Positions 33,092-45,098 of a DNA stretch of 64,000 nucleotides are shown piece by piece. The stretch is from Mytilus galloprovincialis. Taxonomy: Eukaryota > Mollusca > Bivalvia > Mytilida > Mytilidae. The position numbers and the translations under genes were made by a program. The stretch is taken from positions 90,576,571-90,640,570 of the forward strand of contig NC_134846.1 of assembly GCF_965363235.1 (NCBI RefSeq), given 5' to 3'. Under the pieces are notes generated by a model, which saw only the letters and a list, made by a program, of their open reading frames with translations, was not told the DNA's origin and did not search any database. How positions within the stretch are numbered: position 1 is the stretch's first letter; each line of letters opens with the position of its first letter.

Positions 33092-36000
33092 ATGGATTAC
33101 GAAGCGTATAATTCGGTAGCAGAAGTTAATGATTTAACAATAGGAAACCATTCGAACGAAAAATCACATAACAAACTAAAATTCTACGAGGCCTTAAATC
33201 ATAATAATGGTGATATATCAACCTATGATGACTTGAAATTCAACCCAAGTACAACCACACAAGGAAAGCATTATTCTAAAAAACAGTATTTTATATGGTT
33301 TCTTGTTGGTCTTTGTTTTGGAAGTGTCTTGTCTGGTGTTATAGTCTATTTCGCTACAAGGATTAATGACCAGCGTATTTCTACAGATGAAAATTTTGCA
33401 GGTAAGCACACACAGAGATAAACTATCAGCATTACTGATGTAAATCACCAGGTCAATCTGTCCAGGAATACGAATGTTTTAACCTTTCTGAATTCACTAA
33501 TTAAATTGCGAAAAACAAAATACAAATATCTATGTGTATAGAGAGAAAGTATAGAATGGTTAAATATTGGAAAACAACATTAATAATTACTGATAATTGC
33601 ATATTGATAACATTATTAATTACTGATAATTGCATATTGATAACATTATTAATTACTGATAATTGCATATTGAAAAATTGTTATGATGAAATGTTTAGTA
33701 GCTCTAATAGAAAACCTAATGATAAGCAGAATTGGTGCTGTAAGATAATAGATATTTTGGGGTAAACTTTTAACTTTATTTTATTAAGTAGAAAGGTAGA
33801 TAATGTAGATTTTTTGTTTGAGAAAATTAAAAGACAGAATGGTTGAAACATTTATATGGGAAGCGAATGCTTTCTTTAAAGTCTCAAACAAATGTCAATT
33901 ATATGAATATATTTTGTACACATACGTTACAATTTTATTTAGACAAACAAGTGTATTAAATATATAAATCTCATATTTGTAAATATCGTATTTGTGCACA
34001 TAATTTGAATATAGAGACAGGAAGATATTATAATACTGACAGAAAAGATAGATTATGGATATATTGTGATTTTATTTTTTATTGGAATGTAATAAATATG
34101 CTGATATTAGAGGGAAATATATCAAACCATATTACTAGAGACACCCCTCTACTTATAAATTGATACAATTGTTATCTGTACAAAACAATAAAGAACTTAA
34201 CAATCTTAGTAAATACTTAAAATTAGCTAAGAAACAACGCTGCTAAATGTTAACAATTCTATGAATTTCATACTCAAAATCTTATTGTATAAGAGTGATT
34301 TAATGTATTTAAATGTAGTTAACATTTTATAATTATATGTCTGTTTATGTGATATGGTGCATGTATAACCAATTTGTCGAAAAATGAATATTATCCTATA
34401 AGCTGTACTTGCTTTTGGAATAGAGTATTATTGTTATAAATAAAATATTCCTTTATATTTTATTCAGCTCCTCCTGGTAGTCGAAGTAATAGTTCGATTG
34501 GGTACAGTCGTATACATGGATTTAACAGTAGTATAAAGTTATATAAAAATCCCAGGTCTTGGGTGGAAGCACAAAAACAATGTGTAAAAGATGGGGGACG
34601 CTTAATTGTTTTAAATACTGAAACCAAAGATAAATCGTTTTTAGCGTATGTAAGATTATTATATGGTAAGTATACACCTATTTTACCTTCTAACGACAGC
34701 GAGGTTCGAATCCTTCTACTTGTGATAGGCCATGCTATCCTACATTTGAACTAATTAAGGTTGCTCGGGCCTATTCGAAGTTTCTATCAGAAGTGCCGTA
34801 TTTTTGTTATTTTATTCTTTACTTAAAGTGAATCAAATTGGTCGAAAAAAAAATGGGGTCACGGACCATTTAAGGTGGTACCTAACACTACAGGGAGATA
34901 ACTCTTTAAAATCAGCTTAACGTTTTAATTACGTTGTGTTGTAAAGGGAATAATAAGCTTCTGAAAGATCAAAATTGGTGTTTGTCAAACTGCTATATAA
35001 CCAGTGTAATTTTTCTGACAAAACGGTTGGTTCAAAATTTTTGAAATTTTTATATTTTTGTTAAAGGGTCAAAGTAAATACTTTGTCAAAATTTTATCAA
35101 AATTAAACGAGCCAAATTAATTTTAGTGAAAGTGTTAGGTACCACCTTAAGCTCAAAATTTTACTTTTAACAGGTATGTAAAAGGGACCATTTTTCAATG
35201 AAATGATAGGGAAAATAGAGGTGTTGTCATATTTTTATCGGAATATCAAAAAAATGTTCTATGACACTTGATCCAAAACTGTAAAATAAAAAGCTGAAAT
35301 ATAGCTTCAAAGAATGAGCAAATAAAAAACATAGGTAACCGATAAGGAAAAAAAATATTTTGCCATAAAACCCCAATTTTGGCGGGAAAATGGGTGAAAT
35401 GTCATTTGAGCCTTTAACAGATACAAATAATAAATAAAATATTCTTATAGTGACATAACTACAATGTTTTAACATTTCTAATGAATCAAAATATTTAAAA
35501 AAAGTAATATCGAATTTACGACAAACACTTTTCGTGTGCATTGTAATTCATGTGTGAAGTTATGCGCAGTCGAATAGTCCCGATCCAGCTTAATTATTTT
35601 TTCCCATAGTTTAAATAGAGGCAACAGTTATATACCTCTGTTTAAAGTCATAAACATATTGAGCGAATACAAATCCGGGTTACAAACTAACAACGAGAGA
35701 AACACATCAGAAAAGAGGGGAAAAAAGGAACAACAAAAAAACTGAATTGCAACAAAACAAAAGTCAACAAACATAAAAACGTATAAAACATATGGCATTT
35801 CTATACTTGAAAATTTGAAATGATTATCTTTTTAGCGTTACTGATCATCTTACAATGTAGCATGAAGAAAACAATTAAATCGCATGTAAAACATAACTAA
35901 ATTTGTGTATGGGTCTGAAAGGGCTTAAGACATATGTATGTGTATATTTTTGTTTATTTTTATTTTTATTTATTTTTACCAAGTCAGGAATATGACAGTT

Positions 36001-36567
36001 CTTGTCCATTCGTTTTTGATGCGTTTTATTATTTGATTTTGCCATGTGATTATGGACTTTCCGAATTGATTTTCCTCTAAGTTCAGTATTTTTGTAATTT
36101 TACTTTTTAAACACAAGGCAAATTACTTAATTAAAACAAGACAATGTTCTTAGCAATTGTCCGCTCATATAAAGTCAAATACTAGTAAATAATATAAAAG
36201 CGTTCATTTGTCAATTTTGAACCTTTATAGCCAATTACAATGCATTCTTCTAAATACATTGTTTCAAGGTTACTTGTATATAAATTTGTAATATTCTTTA
36301 CATACATTCTCAATTTATCTATCTTTAGGTATCTCACAGTGGTGGATTGGTGCGAGTGACAGAGAAATAGAAGGAACATTTCAATGGGTTACACGACACG
36401 TAATGTCGTATAATCATTGGGCTGGGGGCGAGCCAGATGACATGACAAAGAAATTAACCAATGCAGATTGTGTCATCTACATAATCAAAACAAAATCTGG
36501 AAATTGGTTTGATCGTGTTTGTTTGTTTAAAGTGCCATTTGTATGTGAAAAGAACACATCAGAGTAA
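33092..36567 (+). CDS. type II membrane C-type lectin-like receptor, three exons
   Basis: Exons 33092-33401, 34468-34665 and 36329-36567 sum to 747 nt (248 residues plus TAA). The start chosen is ATG 33092, in aacaatgg context. An upstream in-frame ATG at 32927 would add 55 residues with their own hydrophobic run and look less natural. The N-terminus is a ~65-residue polar tail with tyrosines, then one membrane segment (FIWFLVGLCFGSVLSGVIVY), giving a type II topology. The CTLD runs from about residue 125, with four conserved cysteines (EAQKQC, NADC, DRVC, PFVC), WIGASD, and an EPD tripeptide at the Ca-site position. WFD stands where WND is usual. Likely a surface glycan receptor, as in other bivalve CTLD families; ligand unknown. 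All splice sites are phase 1 GT-AG. Confidence 0.85.
33586..33676 (+). repeat. 33-bp minisatellite, ~2.8 copies
   Basis: attactgataattgcatatt recurs at 33586, 33619 and 33652 with no visible differences inside the unit. It sits in intron 1 of the lectin gene. Because 33 is a multiple of 3 it creates a repeating ORF (ITDNCIL), which is not a gene. Confidence 0.9.
34874..35146. mobile_element. 273-bp MITE with TTAA flanks
   Basis: Terminal inverted repeats ggtggtacctaacact / agtgttaggtaccacc are perfect over 16 bp. TTAA stands immediately outside both ends (34870-34873 and 35147-35150), the target signature of piggyBac-type transposases. No ORF. It lies in intron 2 of the lectin gene. Confidence 0.88.
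35615..35780 (+). repeat. dispersed mussel repeat, 'ggcaacagttatatacctctg' family
   Basis: Copy of the 9965-10135 family (ggcaacagttatatacctc, gggttacaaactaacaac, gagaaacacatcagaaaag). Intron 2 of the lectin gene. Confidence 0.65.
35975..36110 (+). repeat. dispersed mussel repeat, 'accaagtcaggaatatgaca' family
   Basis: Contains accaagtcaggaatatgaca, tttgattttgccatgtgatt and agttcagtatttttgtaatt. Same family as 13185 and 56165. It ends about 220 bp before the last lectin exon. Confidence 0.7.
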
Positions 36568-36924
36568 CTATAGTAAAAACACTGTTTGATAAGCTTAAAA
36601 AGATACTTTCTTGTGTGAACAATTTGTATATAAGTGAACAACTAATATGTATTTTTTGTAACGTTGATTTTGATTGGATAACGTCACTTATTTACATGGT
36701 ATCAATTGACAATTGATGCTATGGGAAGTACGCGCAAGCGCAGATGGCATATGAAAAATTTTAAATACATGTTTTAACGTTGTTTTCAGTCAGTTTCATT
36801 ATAATGGAGATAACAATATTGTATTTTAAGCTCCGACGGCATCAACTGGGGATTTGATGATCGCAAATTAAGTTAACTGGCGACGCGTTAGCGGAGATAC
36901 AGTTATCTCCTAATTATCGTAGTT

Positions 36925-37045
36925 AAAAATAAAATCACAAAAATTCTGAACTCCGAGGAAAACTCTAAACTTATCGAATGGCAAAATCAAAACACATCAA
37001 ACGAATGGATGACAACTTTCATATTCTGACTTGGTACAAAAAGGA
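36925..37045 (-). repeat. dispersed 'accaagtcaggaata' repeat, reversed
   Basis: The reverse complement of aaaattctgaactccgagga and tcatattctgacttggtac matches the family at 35975. It lies about 360 bp beyond the lectin stop codon. 36568-36924 holds nothing else recognisable. Confidence 0.6.
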
Positions 37046-37094
37046 CTGTCTTCCTGTTTGCGTACTTATTTTTGGTTATAATTAGTTCTTTTTA

Positions 37095-38135
37095 CAGTTA
37101 ATGCGTTGACAAGGCCAGGTGTACTGTTCTCATCACTTGGCATCCGTCGTCTGTTGTCGTCGTCGTCGTCCGCTGTCGTCGTTTTACTAAATATTCTCCG
37201 CTAAAAGTACATAGCTAATTATAACAAAACTTCGGGCTAATCATCAGTAAGGTATGTAGCTTAAATAATGTGTTTGATAATCCCAACCGCCAACCAAGAT
37301 GGACGACATGGCTAAAAATGGAACAAAGAGGTGTAAAATGAATCATTTTAAATCGTTTTACATAGATCTGACAAGAGCAGAAGTGTTAAGAGTGTTGAGT
37401 TCTACTTTTGGTCAAAACTGTCAGCTTTTGTCCTTGAAAGTCACATTTTACCAATTTTCGTTCATTTTGGCTTTCTATTTAAAAAAAAATAAAACAGATA
37501 GAGAGTAATAACTTCAAAATGCAAAAATGATAAGGTGGACATGTTCGATAAATAAGTCTTTTAGTTGAAATAGTCACGTGGCTCTTGATAAGAGTTATTG
37601 CTCTTTTATGATATTTTTTCAACATTTTTGAATTTTGCCGTATATCTTAAAAATTATTGATCAATATAAACTTAAACAGGCATATGTTATCAGCACGTAA
37701 AGAACTACAAATAATACATAAAGGTGGAAATCCTTCGATGGATCCATAACGAAGTTTTTTAATAACTATGTTAACAATTTTCGTTTTTGCATTGCGTCTT
37801 ATATGATAACAACTTTAACAGATAGAGAGAAACTTAATTAAGCAAAACTGATTATCAAGACAAGATCTAGACTATTACCAAGTAAAATTTTGCGGAAATA
37901 GTTAGTAGACTGTCACTCTTCAAAGAAGTAATTGCTCTAATTTAGTTTTTCTTACCCTAGTTAGAGTTTTGAGCAAAAAACTAAAAAAAATAGAAAGAAA
38001 ATAAACAGACTAAATGATCAGCAATACAAGATCAACAAAACAAACATTATTGAATACTTTTCTCACCTATGATGTTGGAGAGTGTCATTTGTTGAATATG
38101 CAAGGTGAATGACAGGCTCTTTAAAGACTCTTGTT
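37095..38135 (+). mobile_element. diverged copy of the 20-kb bivalve repeat
   Basis: Retains ggccaggtg..., the GTC/CGT microsatellite (37146-37184), tattctccgctaaaagtac, ccaagatggacgacatggct and a closing ggctctttaaagactctt. One internal unit only, with strong divergence. A 69-codon ORF over the agatgg block is a by-product. Confidence 0.7.
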
Positions 38136-38277
38136 TTTCATTTAAATAATCATTTTGTTAATTGTTGAGGTACTCAGCAACTTTATTTGGGTTTTTATAT
38201 CTTTGAGTGTAGGATCCAACCTCTCACTCGTATGCCAGTCGTATAAAATTCCATTATATTGACAACAATGTGTGCAT

Positions 38278-38650
38278 AAATAAAGGTTACAGTAGTATAC
38301 CGCTGTTTGCAACTCATAAATCCATAGAAAAAACAAATCCGGGTTACAAACTAAAACTGAGGGAAATGCATTAAATATAAGACGAGAACAACGACCCAAC
38401 ATTAAAATGCAACACACAGAGAAACGAACTAAGCATTAGACAAAATCCGATGAGAAAAACAAATTACATCAAAACTAAATACATGAATTTGGGATAGAAA
38501 AGTACCGTGACACGTCTTATAGCAATACTAATTCACACTCAAATATAAGAGGAAACAAACGACACAACAGAAACAGAACGTTGAAATATAACACACACAG
38601 AAACGAACTATAATATAACAACGGCCATACTCCTGACTTGGTACAGAACA
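38278..38650. repeat. dispersed mussel repeats in series
   Basis: 38278-38420 is the 'ggttacagtagtataccgct' family. 38500-38650 repeats aacacacagaaacgaacta and ends tcctgacttggtacagaaca, the reverse of the 'accaagtcagga' family. Non-coding. Confidence 0.55.
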
Positions 38651-39680
38651 TTTTTTAAAGAAAAAATGGTGGGTTTAACTTGGGTTTTTTTTTTGGCATG
38701 CTAAACCCTCTGGCATGCTTAAAAATAAAAAAACAGCCAATTGGGGGGGTTACAAATGTCAAGAATAGGGTACAGCAGTCAGCATTGTGTTTGAAAATCC
38801 TAATCGCTTTAAAAACAAACAAATATGTCAACATTAAAAAAGAAATTGCATATATAGACAAAAAATGAGTATGTGAGATGTTCATAACTAAGACATCTAT
38901 TTTACGCAAAATAAGAGCCAAATACATCATTGGAAAAGCGACACTGTGATATGTCAAGTTCTAAACGTTCCGAGTCTAGAAAAACCATGACAAACTTTAA
39001 CAGAGATTATAAAAAGCTTGTAATCAAAATAAAAATCCCAAAACGACGAAATCATGAAATAATAGTACTTTTTTTGTAAGAAACAACATCTTATTTGATC
39101 TTCACAGTACACAAAATTTATAAACAACATGCATTATACAACATCTAGACACACATTTTGGGTCCGCTTCTCTTGCTGTGTATGTATCACCCGCCTTTCC
39201 AACCAGTAGTCAGACAAAATGTCAAAATCGGGAATAGAAGTAAATCGGTAATATTACAGATAATAATATGACTGTTAAAGTATCTTTAGATCTAAGACTG
39301 TGAAAACATGTGGGTATTCAGTTCAGGCACAGACACATCATATCACGCAATCAATTTATAATTGTAAGGATAAAATTATGAAGCGCCTATAAACAATAAA
39401 CGGACCATAAATCCAGTTGATAAAAAACAATCACTTTGATTTATGAGCCTTGAACACTGAACTATATCTAAAGTTTGTACACAGATGACAATATCTTTCT
39501 TCGTTTAAAGAGAGATAATCATTTTCTTACACAAACTAATTAAAATAATTCATTTCATATTATACAAAAAACATACTGACCTCAAATAAATGTTCAACTG
39601 ACAAGTTCAGTTTTTTAAGGTATTAATACAAAGTTTGAAATTCCTGTAATTAGAAAATTTGAGGAGATGACTTAAGGTTT
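38651..39680. other. gene-free stretch
   Basis: No recognisable exon, RNA gene or repeat boundary. ORFs of 62-100 codons here overlap on both strands and lack domains. Confidence 0.4.
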
Positions 39681-39689
39681 AACTAGAAC

Positions 39690-39965
39690 CAGGTTATGAA
39701 TGCAAAAAAAGATAGTAATGCTTCAAATGCCTATATATGTAGTTTAAATTTAAATAATGGTTTTGCGGTCAAATTAAAAAATGTTCTTTCAAAAATAGGG
39801 TTCAATCATGTATGGGAAAATCAAAATACTTTCTCCAAAAAATGCCTTAATAATGCTGTAGGTAAATAATTAGCTGAAATATATACAGATTTTTGGAAAG
39901 ACAGTATTTTAACGACCAAAACAACCCTTATAGAAACAAACTAAGAACATACAGAAAATTAGAAA
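39690..39965 (+). pseudogene. LINE RT-protein C-terminal fragment, left half
   Basis: In one frame it reads LKNVLSKIGFNHVWENQNTF and later KDSILTTKTTLIETN with a few stops, typical of the region after the RT fingers/palm in mollusc LINEs. It breaks at 39966, where the reversed bivalve repeat begins. The matching right half starts near 45940. Confidence 0.6.
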
Positions 39966-40239
39966 ACTAGAGGCTCTAAAGAGTCTGTGTCGCTCACCAT
40001 GGTCTATGTGCATATTAAACAAAGGACACAGATGGATTCATGACAAAATTGTGTTTTGGTGTTGGTGATGAGTTTGTAGATCTTACTTTATTAAACAATC
40101 TTGCTGTTAACAATTATCTCTATCTACAATGAAATTGGCCCAGAAGTGACGATGGGAAATATTTTGTAAAAATTATTAAAAATTTAAAATATAACAATTT
40201 AAATTTTAAAATTTATGAACATTGTTAATAATTGACTAT

Positions 40240-41129
40240 TTTTGATTTGATTTTAAACATATTTTATTCATTAAGATATTAAAAGGATTGAGCAACAGGC
40301 ACAGCCTATAAAAGCTCTCTCCATATTACATGTACAAGGTATAATTCAATTACAATAGTGGAACATGCATGCTACTTGTGAGCACACACGAGCAAATATA
40401 TGTTAACAGTGTTACTTACTAAATGCAAAGTATATTTAAATATATAGGCAATTAATCATCAGTTATTTAAAGTACCTTTAAACATGCAAATATCATTTAT
40501 AAGTCATTAGAAAAATATTTATGGCTTGAAAGAGACACTAAGCTTGCTTAGTGGAATAAATGAAATAATGTTGGAGTGCAGAAAAAAAAGAAAAAAACTA
40601 GATGAAACAAAAATTAAAGTAAGTTTCAAACAAAACGTTGAGTATCACTGACATATTTCTGAACAGATTTAAAAATAGCAATATTTATATCATATGAAAA
40701 TAATCTGTTTCCAAAAAGTAGTAATTCAATATTTATGTCAACATTATCAACAATGGATTAAATGGAATCAAGAGGACTCTGTCTTACATCATTACACTTT
40801 GGGCAAATAAAACAAATGTTGGTTATCCTCAACAGGATGGTTACAGTTTGTGCAAAAAGTGTTATGGGATAAGAACTGATTAAACAGATGAGATTTAAAG
40901 CTGCTAGCATTATTTCTGAGTTGACAATGACTTATATTAAGTTTCCTTATCCCATAGTTGAAAGGTTTAAATATATCATCAGTCCTATAAAACTTGTCCA
41001 GTCCACTTCTAAATATACCCAAACTTGGTGATTTTTGTAAACTCAAAGGAAGACTATTCCAAAGTCTTATAGTGGAAGGAATGAAACTATTAAAATAAGA
41101 GCTAGTTCTAGCAAGAGGCGGGTGAAAAG
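40240..41129 (-). pseudogene. 5'-truncated LINE with 13-bp target-site duplication
   Basis: An ORF of 119 codons (complement 40792-41151, the last codons in host DNA) codes an RT C-terminal segment: TSSYFNSFIPSTIRLWNSLP, then a Cys-rich end CTNCNHPVEDNQHLF. The 3' UTR follows toward 40240 and ends in a short aaatc-rich tail. aataattgactat stands on both sides (40227-40239 and 41130-41142), a perfect 13-bp duplication as expected of target-primed reverse transcription. Confidence 0.88.
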
Positions 41130-41622
41130 AATAATTGACTATAAAGGACAATAACTCCTTAAGTCAAGTTGACTTATTTGTAGCTGTTACTTTGCTGTAC
41201 GTTATTGATATTTACAGTTTAGTTTACCTCTATCTATGATAATATTCAAGATAATAACCAAAAGCTGCAAAATTTTCTTAAAATTACCATCCCAACATTA
41301 AGTTGCCCGATTGATAAAAAATTCCAGGGCAGATAGATCCTGATCTAATGAATAATTTTATCCACAGCAGATTTTCTCTAAATGCTTTCGTTTCAGATAT
41401 ATTAGCCAAAAACTGCATTTTCCCTAAGTACTATTTTTAGCCATGTCGGCCATCGTGGTTTATGGGCGGGGCCATCGGACACATTTTGTTAACTAGATAC
41501 CCTAGTAATGATTGTAAATAAGTTTGGTAAAGTTTGTTTAAGAAGCTTCAGAGGAGAAGATTTTTGTAAAAAGATAACAAAATTTACAAAAAATTGTTAA
41601 AAAATTACTATAAAGGGCAATA

Positions 41623-43586
41623 CACCAATCCATTTCTTATCTATGATAAATATATCAGCCAACTTTATCAGTTACAAGATGCACGTGAATCATTATTATG
41701 ATAACAACACGTGTGTCAGCCATAACCTCGGACAAGCTATAGATATAAACACTTGGTCAATTAGAAGATTTAAACTTATTTTTGAGAAAAATGGTAAAAA
41801 AAAAATGCTCATGGGAAACATGTAATTCTTAAACAAGTTATCCAGAGAGGATAATTGATGTTTCCTTCCTGCCGTTTCCTAAACCAAAGACAAATTATGA
41901 TGCTTCTTTAAGATGGATTAAGGCATATGGAACAACCAAGAGACACATATGTTTGTTCAAAGGTATGTAATATTTTTGTTAATATTTGTAAACAATTATT
42001 TACATATTAATTACTATCTGTTTCAATAAAAAATAAAAATCTAATTTGATAGATGGATCTGAATGATATAGAGTGATTTAATAACTAATACAAATAAAGG
42101 AAAATTTAAGTCTCGACACAAAGTCAAACTGGCGAACAGTAACATTTTCTAAGTTCATGGCTTATTCAATACCTATTGGTATAAACTCTTTACAACATTT
42201 ATACAAGTCATCTATAATATGTGTAACTTGAATGGAAATTTTTGTATTTCCACAAGCTGTGACATCTACTGATTGTGACTCTTCATAGTCCTGTAACTAA
42301 AAAAAAAGGAATTTCATGATTCAAAATTTTTCATATTTTTCTATTTTCTTTTTTCAGTTTACACAAACTTGGACTTGATCGCACAGAATTTATCAATAAA
42401 GAATTTGGAAGAAGAAAACAAATGCACTCATTAAGCAAAATGAAGACCTAAAGATGCAGTTAGCAAGTTGTGTTGAGCAGGATTTCAAACTTCAAAGCAA
42501 AAGGTCGCCAGCAAAGAAACAAGACCAAGTTGTCAACAATAAAAAGTTTTCTGCGGAAACAGTGGCAAATTCAAACATACAGAAACTTTTTGAGTATTAC
42601 ACTGGATAAGCATATGTAAGATTCATTTTGTTGGTAAACTTTTTATTTCCAGAAGAAGGAATTAATCCAGTAAATTACAAAGAAAAAAGAAAAGAAGTCA
42701 AAGCAATGCTCCTCACTGACCAGCTATTCTTAGTGTTGTGTCGTTTGAGAATTGGACTTCAGCATCAAACCCAAAAGTGTTAGTGTTATATTTAAGAGTG
42801 TTATCCTTTATATGTACCTTAAATTAGGATATTTGTCATACTGGCCTCACAGAGATACTATTATACAGAATATGCCACAACAATACAAACAAGAGTTTCC
42901 AACATGCCTTGCAATTATAGACTGTACAGAATTAAAAACAGAGAAATCTTCATCACTAAAGTCACAGGGTCAGTGCTATTCAGACTACAAGTCATCAATA
43001 AATCTTGAAATCTTTGGTGGTTACAGATCCGAGAGGGTCTGTAATATTTGTATCCGATTTATTTTCGGGGTCTATCTCTTGTTTCATTGAGTGTAAATTG
43101 ACCAGTTTACATGCTGTGCCATACATCTTTGATATGTATCTGATCTTAAAACTTTCTGACCATTTGATCATGTGGAGTATGACAACACATGCAATCATAT
43201 ATATTTTAATTAATTAATTACCCTGCTACACATGTGCATTTGCTGTCTGATATAATCGTCTCATCTTACATCACTGTAATGTTTACTTTGTCTAGAGCTT
43301 TATTTTCCCTCATTGACCGGTAACATTTGGCCTTAATATCCACTTCCTTTGCATAAATTTCACACACATTTATGCTATGGATGTAACCAAGAGTAAAATA
43401 ATTATAACCTTGGTCTTTTGATCTCCCTGTTAATGTCTTATCTTTAAAATAATAAAGATTAATATTGTGTAGCAACACATCTAACTTCGTAGTAACCGCC
43501 ATTTTGTAGATATGCTTGTCCAAGGATGCTGGGTTGCCATATGTTGCTAATGATGGGCGGGATTATCTCAGATTAGATGATAGGTG
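41623..43586 (+). pseudogene. decayed THAP-DDE transposon (ISL2EU/Harbinger-like)
   Basis: Ends CACC.ATC (41623) and its rough complement GATaGGTG (43586), next to TA on both sides. Inside on +: a THAP-like end (about 41830-41965, VSFLPFPKPK, SLRWIKA) followed by a gt donor; a 'GLDRTEFINKEFG' piece (42364-42405); and a DDE block at 42820-43085 (YKQEFPTCLAIIDCTELKTE, SLKSQGQCYSDYKS) that shifts frame to GSVIFVSDLFSGSIS at 43038. Stops and at least one frameshift make it dead. The IIDCTE...YSDYKS pattern is that of DDE_4-type transposases. Confidence 0.7.
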
Positions 43587-43770
43587 TATTACTCCTTGAT
43601 GGGTCACTTGACCATTATGGTCATGTTTGACTTATTTGTAGATCTTTACTTATTGATGTTTACAGTTTATCTCTATCTATATATAATGATATTCAAGATA
43701 ATAACCAAAAACGGCAAAATTTCCTTAAAATTACAATTTAGGGGCAGCAACCCAACAACGGGTTCTTTTA

Positions 43771-44238
43771 GGTGTCAGACCACCAATTACTCCCTCCAAT
43801 TTAGAACGTATGTAAAAGTAGTCCTACTTTGACACAAAATAGTGCTTTTGATGTCATTGTTTACTTAAATTAACCAACAAATTTGCAGAAATGAAACTTT
43901 TGGTGAAAGGGAAATATATTTAGACCATTTTGAGCCAAAATTCACTTGTCTATGAGTTTGCATTAAAAATTCAGGATTAATGCGCTACATAGTACACTAA
44001 TTTAAGATTTCCAGAAAACCGGGAGTTATTTTGGTAGTACCTGTCTTTTCAAAATCAGAAATTTGTTACAAGACTTTAAACATTGGTTGAAAATTAGCAT
44101 GTAGGAAGGTGATACATGTACAATTCAGGATATACCTGGTTTCCTTGAAGTTAAACTTAAGGTAAAATATTTAGAAAGCTGTGAAAATTGCAAAATTTGG
44201 TTGAACAGATAGGGATTTTTAATTGGTGGTCTGACACC
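43771..44238. mobile_element. 468-bp repeat with inverted ends, left copy
   Basis: Starts ggtgtcagaccaccaatta and ends with its exact complement taattggtggtctgacacc. TTTA flanks both ends (a possible 4-bp duplication). By eye it is identical over its whole length to 45099-45566. No meaningful ORF. Confidence 0.85.
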
Positions 44239-45098
44239 TTTAAGGGAAATGCGGTGAAACCCCAAATTCAGAAAACAATTGATTTTTTTTACTTAACTGA
44301 TCATATGAAGTGATAGTAGTCACATTTCAATCTTTTTGGGGGCAAAAAGTCACATATTGCAAATTTAGAGCCTTAGACCTGAATTTGTGCTATTTTTAGC
44401 TTTTCCCACCCTGACAATATGCTTTCACATAAAAAAATGTCCCAAATTCCTATAAATGCACAGCAAGTTGTTTCTGTGGTATTAACATTAAAACATGGTT
44501 ATTTTACCACCAAAAAAAGTTCTTGTCATCAAGATTTAATGAAATTATTTGATTTTTATCCCTTATATCATTGCGTCATAGCATGTATTTGGCAGATAAC
44601 ATAGCCTGATGTAAACATTGCAAAAACTCACAAAAATCCCATTTATTATCTCAAATGAAAGTTTTATGCCTTAAGTTGTATCAACTGATAGAAAATAAAA
44701 ACAGTTAAATGACCATGACTGCACTTTTGATCATTTAATAGCCCCATTACTTACACCAGGTGTAAAAAAGGGGGGTGAATATTCCTTGACTCTTCAATAC
44801 CTTGAATTGTTTACTTAACCCATTGTAAAAATTGTGGAAAGTCTTTTAAGAAGTAAAACAAACAAGAAAAAAATCAACAAAACTGATCTTGATATTGAAA
44901 GTTTATGTTCCTGTAGTCCAAAATGAAATTTTCAAGTATTTTCTATCAAAGTCATACATTACAGTCAGTTTAAATTGAGCTGTGAAATTTGTAATATAAG
45001 TCACATTATGCTCAGATAGGATGTTTCTGACTTCAAATTGACTAAGGATTAAGAATAAATCAAAGCGAAGATTTCTGAGCAACTTTTTTGGCTCTTTA
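44239..45098. other. 860-bp segment between the two identical 468-bp repeats
   Basis: AT-rich, no domain-bearing ORF, bounded by TTTA on both sides. No tRNA-like primer site after the left repeat and no polypurine tract before the right one, so an LTR-type internal region is not supported. Confidence 0.55.

Noticed and set aside
33532..33765. 77-codon ORF with ITDNCIL repeats
   Set aside because: Produced by the 33-bp minisatellite in the lectin intron.
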